DNA from: Paragonimus westermani | Taxonomy: Eukaryota > Platyhelminthes > Trematoda > Plagiorchiida > Troglotrematidae | Assembly (NCBI GenBank): GCA_008508345.1 | Contig: QNGE01000907.1 | Coordinates: 142,664-206,663, forward strand | Direction of reading: 5' to 3' | Length of the DNA: 64,000 nucleotides | In this document: positions 58,198-64,000 of the stretch, one piece after another | How the letters are laid out: the number at the start of each line of letters is the position of its first letter | Position numbering within the stretch: position 1 is the first letter of the stretch | Notes under the pieces: generated by a model | Databases searched by the model: none | Seen by the model: the letters and a program-made list of their open reading frames with translations, nothing else | What the model was told of the DNA's origin: nothing | Translations under genes and position numbers: made by a program

Positions 58198-58616
58198 TGT
58201 AGCAGCCTGGAGATCTCACTGGCCTGACTGCGGTATGGTGTGTAAAATAGTTCCAAAACTCAGTTGCATATTGTACCCAGGCTATTAGGAAAGCTCGCAT
58301 GATGTATGCTGTCTGCATGTCATGCGACTGTGGCGCGAACCCGAAGGACACACGTGTCACGTTCTTCCGGTTTACTCGCTCGTCGACAGTCGGTCTCTAG
58401 TCTCCCCAGCTAATTCGCGTGTCGGTGCCTCTCATGGCGCTATCAGAGGCCACCTGTACATTTCGCCGAATGAAGATTTGATCGCTCTCCTCAACGGCCA
58501 TTTGCTTTTCGCGTCTGATAATTGCGTACTTAAGAAAAACGCGACTTAGTGCGACGNTTGCTTTTCGCGTCTGATAATTGCGTACTTAAGAAAAACGCGA
58601 CTTGATTCGACGAGCA
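58198..58616 (+). repeat. 3' LTR with internal N and duplicated end
   Basis: Matches the 5' LTR to 58556, then a single N and a second copy of the last about 55 bases ending CTTGATTCGACGAGCA. The extra copy and N indicate a scaffold join between two LTR copies. Confidence 0.85.
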
Positions 58617-58859
58617 ATGAAGAACAGTTTCCTCGGATGAACCACCACAAGCACCCACATCAGTGGCTCATGCTACCATCTCCTCGAAAAATTAAGCGCC
58701 TGTGGATATGCAATGGGCCGGAGGAGCGGTTTCTAAAGATATTGAAGACCATCACCCTCGTGGTACCCCAGTCATATCACCTCAAAAGACGTTCGTTGAG
58801 ACATATTTTGTCCCTAAGCTTTGTAACCCGGTGATTCAGCTGGGATAACCCTTGCATCC

Positions 58860-59809
58860 AAAAATGGCCCAAACTTGTTTCATTCCGGCGGCTCTCTCCT
58901 CGACTGCATCGAGGCCATTTCGTCCTATATTCTCATCTCATCCACAACCCGATCCAAATTTTTGAGGGCGCAAAACTGCAAATCACGCTTCAAAAGCTCT
59001 GAAAGCAAGAGCGGCCCAGATGTCATCGGCCTTGGGCCAACAGAAACGGAGAAAGCGTCCCAAAGGGCGTTCGCATATGCCCAGGCTGTAACGAAACCGC
59101 TGCCACACTCCGAGGGGGCCCACAGAGCTATGTTGCCTGTTACGCAACCCCGTCACTGCTGAGGCTACTTTCCCAAACTCTCCCTCGCGCACTTCCGTCT
59201 CTTTTTGCACCCAGCCAAACGAGGAAGTAGCCTTAAAGTGCGTGTACACCAACCGCCTGAGCCTTCTGGATAGACTATCAGAAATCAGACAGCTTGTCCA
59301 CGAAACTAGCCCCCACATTCTTGCATTAACAGAGACCTGGCTTTCCGCGGATATCAGTGATAATTAACTGCATGTCCCTGGTAGCTCTTTGCACCCGACA
59401 GACTCCTCCCGTGGACGCATGGGAGGCTGCGCCGTTTTCCTAAGCCAGAAGCCCCAGTTCCAGCTCTCGTAGGGGAATTTACCTTCCCAGAAAAAATGCG
59501 ACACGCTCTGGATTAAACTCCAACTTGGCAAACATGACACGCTTCTTACCGGTGTTGTGTGCCGCTCGCCGTCATGCAGTGCATCCGACGACGGAGCCAT
59601 CCTTGCTACCTTAGACAGACTCACGTCTACCCAGCGTTTCTCCCATCTTATTATTATAGGTGACTTCAACGCACCCAAACTCAACTCTATGGCGGCTTCT
59701 CATGAGGACTGTGGCTGCAGGTTCTCGAAACCCTGGGCAATGTTGATCCATGAGATAGCCTGGACAAAGCATGTCGATCTAACTACACCGTCCAAGACAG
59801 ACACCCTCC
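58860..59809 (+). pseudogene. CR1-like LINE 5' region and endonuclease, frame-broken
   Basis: Frame pieces: CPGCNETAAT with spaced Cys (about 59080), NEEVALKCVYTNRLSLLDRL (about 59218), HILALTETWLSADISDN (about 59318), DTLLTGVVCRSPSC (about 59540), HLIIIGDFNAPKLN (about 59645). These are LINE endonuclease motifs. Stops and shifts separate them, so no functional nuclease is encoded here. Continues into the RT frame at 59810. Confidence 0.8.
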
Positions 59810-62011
59810 TTGCTCGATCTGGTCATTACGAACGAGGCTCGCTTGGTAGATAGGGTGGTCATCAAACCGCCGCTGGGGCATAGTGGCCATATGCTACTAA
59901 ACTTTGACTTTATCTGTTACTCGCTCCAAAACGCTGTAACAAAGACTTCATTCCGAAACTTCCAGAACGCAGACTTCAACGGACTACGGACGTTCTTAAG
60001 CACACTCAGCCTCACATCCGACTCAGTGAACTTGAACTACCTTTCCTTTAAAGCCGCCATTCACGAAGCCGATGAGGCATTTGTTCCTCGAAAACTATGG
60101 AAGTTCTCCTCTCGTGCACCGCTTCCGCGGAACATACGCCGCCTTCTTGAATTACGTTCTCGTCTATTCTCTAAACAGAAGCTAACGGATAGGCCAGAGG
60201 ATCTAGAGGCCTTTCGCTCTGTACGAAACAGGTGCAAGCGGGAAATCCGGCAACACACCCAACACGTACAGTCGAAAATCCTACAAATAGCTCACGAGAA
60301 TAAGAATTTTCTTTTCAAGTATATACGACGCCAGAGAAAAACTAAGCCCTCAGCGCTTTCTCTGCGGCTTCCCGACGGGGAAACCTCCTCCAACCCCCAA
60401 GTGGTTGCCGAGATGTTCAGGGAATACTACTCATCAGTCTACAATGTGGATCTGCCAAACTGGCATCCAATTCTCCCGCAGAGGCACTTCCAACAACCCA
60501 TCCTGACAGCTGACTTTTCTGTGTCTGACGTTCAGGACCTCTTGCTTAAGATCAATCCTTATAGTGCCATGGGACCAGACAAGATCCATCCCCGGATCCT
60601 CAAAGAAGCGGCCGTCGGTTTGGCGGTGCCTCTCTTCGATCTGTTTAAACAGACACTTCGGACAGGCACTCTTCCGGAGGCATGGAAAGAGGCCAATGTC
60701 TCACCTATATTTAAAACAGGCGATCGTCATTCTCCTGCTAGTTATCGACCGATCAGCCTTACCAGCATCCCATGCAAGATAATGGAGCGACTGTTAAAAC
60801 GCACTATCTTTAAGCATTTCTTCTCAAATAACCTCTTCTCTTCGACCCAGCATGGCTTTCTTCCTGAGCGGTCATGCATAACTAATATGTTAATCTTCAT
60901 GGATAGCCTAACAGAGGCCAAAGACAATGGTCATATCTCGGACGCTATCTTCTTCGACTTTGCCAAAGCCTTCGACCGTGTCCCACACGGTCCTCTGCTG
61001 CATAAACTAGAAGCCTATGGGATCCAAGGAGAAGTTCTCCGCTGGATAACCTCCTTTCTTGGTAACAGGACTTTCAGAGTAAAAACCGGTTCAGGCCTTT
61101 CGTCCCCATCCCCAGTCTCTGTGGGGGTCCCTCAAGGATCGGTACTTGGTCCATTGTTGTTTCTTATTTACATCAATGATCTCCCCGATTTGATCTCTAG
61201 CAACGCTCTCCTTTATGCCGACGACTTAAAAATCTGGAACGCCTGTGACCCCAGTGCATTGCAGATTGACCTTGATCGTATTAAGTGCTGGTCAGAGGAT
61301 TGGAGTCTCCCTCTAAACGACAGTAAGTGTGCGCACATGTCACTCGGAGGAGACTCTGGGAACCTATTCGTGATACATGGTGCACAAAGTGTAGTAGGTA
61401 TCACGAAAGTAGACCTCAAAAAAGACCTAGGGATCTGGCTATCGTCTGGGTTGTCCTTCTCTTATCATCACCAGCTGGCCGCAAAAAGGGGTCTCATGAC
61501 TCTCGGGATGATCAAACGAACCTTCCCCCGGATTGACAAGCGCGCCTTTCACACGCTTTACAGAGTCTACATAAGACCATTGCTCGAGTATGCCAATCAA
61601 GTCGTCTACACCGGTTTGAAGAAGGACATACTCGCCATTGAACGTGTCCAGCGAGTGGCCACCAAAATGGTCACTGGCTTGCGGCATCTATCCTACGAGT
61701 CTCGCCTTGAAATTCTCGATCTTTATCCACTTGAGTTTCGTAGACTCCGCGGCGACTTAATTCTTACACATTTTCTCTTTAGCACAGGACTTGTGCAACA
61801 ATTCTTTACCCTAGTAAGTGATAACAGTCGAAGAGGCCACGACAAGAAGCTCTATAAGCTTCGACCTCGGACCTTCCTAAGACAACAGTTCTTCTCTTAT
61901 AGGGTTATCAACTACTGGAACGACCTACCACTAGAGATTGTTAGCTGCTCTTCTAAAGACCGTCTCAAAGTGTTATTGGATTCCCACCTACTTAATAAAC
62001 CGTTAAATTAA
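59810..62011 (+). CDS. CR1-like LINE reverse transcriptase, 733 codons open
   Basis: The longest intact frame in the window. It opens inside the endonuclease end (LDLVITNEARLVDRVVIKPP, then LGHSGH where SDH is usual) and starts with TTG, so the true start was upstream. RT motifs: EANVSPIFKTGDRHSPASYR with RPISLTS, QHGFLPERSCITNM, DAIFFDFAKAFDRVPHGPL, VGVPQGSVLGPLLFLIYIND and LLYADDLKIW, all with expected catalytic Asp. Thumb and C-terminal motifs: GMIKRTFPRIDKRAF, LEYANQVVYTGLKKD, YWNDLPLEIV. Role: copies element RNA at a nicked target. The RT looks capable; the endonuclease is broken. Ends at TAA 62011 followed by the 3' UTR. Confidence 0.9.
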   Translation: MLDLVITNEARLVDRVVIKPPLGHSGHMLLNFDFICYSLQNAVTKTSFRNFQNADFNGLRTFLSTLSLTSDSVNLNYLSFKAAIHEADEAFVPRKLWKFSSRAPLPRNIRRLLELRSRLFSKQKLTDRPEDLEAFRSVRNRCKREIRQHTQHVQSKILQIAHENKNFLFKYIRRQRKTKPSALSLRLPDGETSSNPQVVAEMFREYYSSVYNVDLPNWHPILPQRHFQQPILTADFSVSDVQDLLLKINPYSAMGPDKIHPRILKEAAVGLAVPLFDLFKQTLRTGTLPEAWKEANVSPIFKTGDRHSPASYRPISLTSIPCKIMERLLKRTIFKHFFSNNLFSSTQHGFLPERSCITNMLIFMDSLTEAKDNGHISDAIFFDFAKAFDRVPHGPLLHKLEAYGIQGEVLRWITSFLGNRTFRVKTGSGLSSPSPVSVGVPQGSVLGPLLFLIYINDLPDLISSNALLYADDLKIWNACDPSALQIDLDRIKCWSEDWSLPLNDSKCAHMSLGGDSGNLFVIHGAQSVVGITKVDLKKDLGIWLSSGLSFSYHHQLAAKRGLMTLGMIKRTFPRIDKRAFHTLYRVYIRPLLEYANQVVYTGLKKDILAIERVQRVATKMVTGLRHLSYESRLEILDLYPLEFRRLRGDLILTHFLFSTGLVQQFFTLVSDNSRRGHDKKLYKLRPRTFLRQQFFSYRVINYWNDLPLEIVSCSSKDRLKVLLDSHLLNKPLN

Positions 62012-62220
62012 TAATTTATCCTGTTTTGCTAGATTATTATTTTACTCTGTTCTTGGTACTTTCTGTAACCCCCAAGAGCGGTGCTACACCCCGTTTTCAA
62101 TGACTGCCTTTCAGGTCAACAGAAAACCGCCGGACATCGAAACGAACAAACTGACTGGATCCGGGTGGATTGGGCCGCCAGCCTCGAACCCGTGTACAAA
62201 TCGCTGAAATCGCTGAAATC
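62012..62220 (+). other. CR1-like 3' UTR and 9-bp repeat tail
   Basis: Contains TTCTTGGTACTTTCTGTAAC and ends in repeated ATCGCTGAA units (about 62200-62220), typical of CR1-like elements that end in short tandem units rather than poly(A). Confidence 0.7.
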
Positions 62221-62545
62221 AGGGTTATCAGATACTGGAACGGCCTACCACCAGAGATTGTTAGCTGCTCTTCTAAGGACCGTCTGAAAGTGGTATTGGA
62301 TTCTCACCTACTTAAAAAACCGTTAGATTGGTAATTCATTGTTCTGCCAAATTATTATTTTACTTTGTTCTTGGTACTTTATGTAACCCCCTAGAGCGGT
62401 GATACACCTTGTTCTCATTGGCTGTCTTTTAGGTTAAAAGAGAACTGCAGGATATGGAAACAAACAAACTGACCGGATCCAGTTAGATGGGGCCTTCAGC
62501 TTTGATCCAGTATACGAACCGTTGAAATTGCTGAAATCGCTGATT
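62221..62545 (+). mobile_element. Second, 5'-truncated CR1-like 3' end in tandem
   Basis: Starts AGGGTTATCAGATACTGGAA, matching 61901 onward (320-bp offset) with scattered substitutions, and ends in the same tail type (TTGCTGAAATCGCTGA). Joined exactly at the tail of the first copy. Confidence 0.8.
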
Positions 62546-63429
62546 GTGTTGTGTGTTGAACCATCTGTCGTCCTTGAAAAGGACGATGTAGAGGTGGGAC
62601 TTTTAAACTCCGACCCACGTCGTGTCTGTGGCTTTTATCGGTTTATTTTATTGTCGAAGGTGCAAAAAATGTTTAGACGTCTAGATAAACGTGGGTTTCC
62701 TCATGTGCAATATCACTGTCCATCCTAATTGGTGCGTTCGGCCATGCCGATATTTGTTGACGATGGAAATTTGAGTATTTACGTGTCGGCTGCTGAACGT
62801 TAATTACATTCGAGGTACTATCCTGCCATCGTCACTGTAAAGTTCCATATTAGTTCACTCTGTTGTACCTCATTATCTGAGCTTTCTGTTCAGCTTCGGT
62901 GAGACGGTTGAATTACATAATATGCTTGGAGATCGTCTGTGCTATTCACTGTGCCATCCTTTGTTGCTGTGTCTAGGTATGACCGAAAATACTCACAGCA
63001 TACCGATTGCAAATTTATTGGATTGTGCTCAGTTTGCCTGTGGCCTTTGTCGGTCTGCTGGGCGAATTCCTGTGAAGGTGGGTGCAACCGAACCCCTTGC
63101 CGCTGATCCAGCTTGGTTGATTAATACAACTTTATCAATGCATTCGAAGGCGCAGGCACGTCATATTATCTCCCGACCTATTTCTATTAACCATTTGGCG
63201 CTGAGGCTGAACAACAGAATCACTTGTGGGTTAAAAGCGACAAAAGTTTGTGTGCACCTCAAATTTCAAATCCACGACTTGGTGAAGGCCAGTGCCTGTT
63301 GACGTCCTGATGCTTGCCTGGTGTGATCCGGAGATTAACCAGTCTGCGTTTTCTGCTGATCTGTTCAGTGGTGGTCTGAGGGTAGGGACAAGAAAAGGAG
63401 TATCAAAACAGTAGGATAATGGTGGTTCC
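62546..63429. other. Unassigned region
   Basis: A plus frame (62922-63302, 126 codons) and an overlapping minus frame show no motif I recognise. Confidence 0.35.
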
Positions 63430-64000
63430 ACTATTTGTCTAGCTCTCTTTTAAACATATCTACGCTCTCAGCGTCAACGATCTTTGCAGGCAGCTTGTTC
63501 CACAAGTTGACTACCCTGTTAGTGAAGAAGTTATATCGGACAGCCAGTCGTGATCTTGTTTTCTTGACTGTGAACCTATGTCCCCTTAAATCTCTGTTCT
63601 GACGCATCTCGAACCATGGGGCTTGTTCCAGCGTGGTGGGTAATTTTGTACATTTCAATAAGGTCTCCTCTTACCCGGCTACGTTCGAGCGAAAATAAGT
63701 TCAACGAAGTTAGTCGGTCTTGGTAGTTTAGACCCTTCATACACCATACCATACGTGTGGCGAACTTTTGTACTATTTCGAAGGCGGCTATATCCCTTTT
63801 GAGATATGGTGCCCAAGCTTGGACACAATATTCCAAGTGGGGGGCGAACTATAGCCGAGTACAGTGGAATGAACACCGCTGGACAGCGGTTAGCGATCGC
63901 CGATTTCAGTCGATATAACGCCCGCCGCGCTTTTGTCGCGGATGCGGTACACTGTGCAGATGGAGTAAACGCACTAGTGACTTGGGTACCCAAGTCTTTT
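63430..64000 (-). pseudogene. CR1-like LINE C-terminal fragment, cut by the window end
   Basis: Minus reading gives TASATKARRALYRLKSAI and FIPLYSAIVRP, then after a shift near 63830 MEYCVQAWAPYLKRDIAAFE and RSRVRGDLIEMYKI, then TRSRLAVRYNFFTNRVVNLW with NKLPAKIVDAESVDMFKREL. A different subfamily from the LINE ending at 62011. At least two frame changes; the upstream RT part lies beyond 64000. Confidence 0.8.

Larger units (their letters stand above)
53235..58616 (+). mobile_element. Ty3/gypsy LTR retrotransposon with both LTRs, defective
   Basis: 5' LTR 53235-53597, primer-binding-like TGGTGAGCCCGAC at 53604-53616, gag, protease, RT, RNase H and integrase remnants in standard order, then 3' LTR 58198-58616. 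LTRs begin TGTAGCAGCC and end GACGAGCA. Over the about 355 bases before the N at 58557 the LTRs differ at one position (T/C). Coding parts carry several frameshifts and stops. The 4-base flanks (GACC, ATGA) do not match. Confidence 0.9.

Noticed and set aside
57556..58227. 223-codon frame before the 3' LTR
   Set aside because: Runs from integrase remnants into the LTR and shows no domain; likely chance, though an extra small ORF cannot be excluded.
1..64000. CRISPR arrays, bacterial operons, rRNA or tRNA genes
   Set aside because: No regularly spaced repeats, no operon structure and no recognisable RNA gene; the sequence is eukaryotic throughout.

Overview
The window looks like a piece of a parasitic flatworm genome (Platyhelminthes, probably a digenean or cestode; the exact taxon is inference). 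Reasons: one eukaryotic gene with canonical GT-AG introns, and a dense load of the retroelement groups typical of such genomes (Penelope-like, RTE-like, CR1-like and Ty3/gypsy). There are no bacterial operons, CRISPR arrays or phage genes. Most long open frames are decayed pieces of reverse transcriptases, endonucleases and integrases.

The one host gene I can support is on the minus strand between 33937 and 2783. It encodes a cytoplasmic dynein light intermediate chain (DYNC1LI family). I assembled ten exons by eye from splice sites and family conservation. All nine junctions keep phase and the exons sum to 1,869 nt (622 codons plus stop). The first two introns are 46 and 38 bp. The last ones reach 4.6, 8.2 and 11.6 kb and are filled with retroelement debris. 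The G-domain P-loop, the TKxD motif and both C-terminal adaptor-binding helices are present.

Layout. 420-1990: Penelope-like element whose 5' half is inverted against its 3' half, just beyond the 3' end of the dynein gene. 2783-33937: the dynein gene, with an RTE-like fragment (4960-5800), a second Penelope-like fragment (6330-7410), a 348-bp SINE-like element with 14-bp target duplications (11009-11356), an RTE tail and a Ty3/gypsy relic (16851-19000), another LINE (21740-22990), an RTE remnant (23910-24200) and a truncated SINE-like copy (32855-33027) in its introns. 34404-34896: a solo LTR with perfect 4-bp target duplication, upstream of the gene. 36235-37490: a CR1-like LINE tail split by an RTE-like insertion. 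37760-41919: Penelope-like, SINE-like and gypsy pol fragments with an N join. 43650-46720: a minus-strand LINE interrupted by an LTR element and an 843-base gap. 47225-53005: RTE-like and CR1-like fragments, two of them inverted relative to each other. 53235-58616: a two-LTR gypsy element with nearly identical LTRs but broken genes. 58860-62545: a CR1-like LINE with a 733-codon open reading frame and a duplicated 3' end. 63430-64000: another CR1-like tail running off the window.

The region reads as one long, intron-expanded housekeeping gene embedded in nested retroelements. I found no novel multi-gene system. The items most worth a second look are the Penelope inversion, the SINE-like family, the solo LTR next to the gene, the nested insertions and the architecture of the dynein gene.
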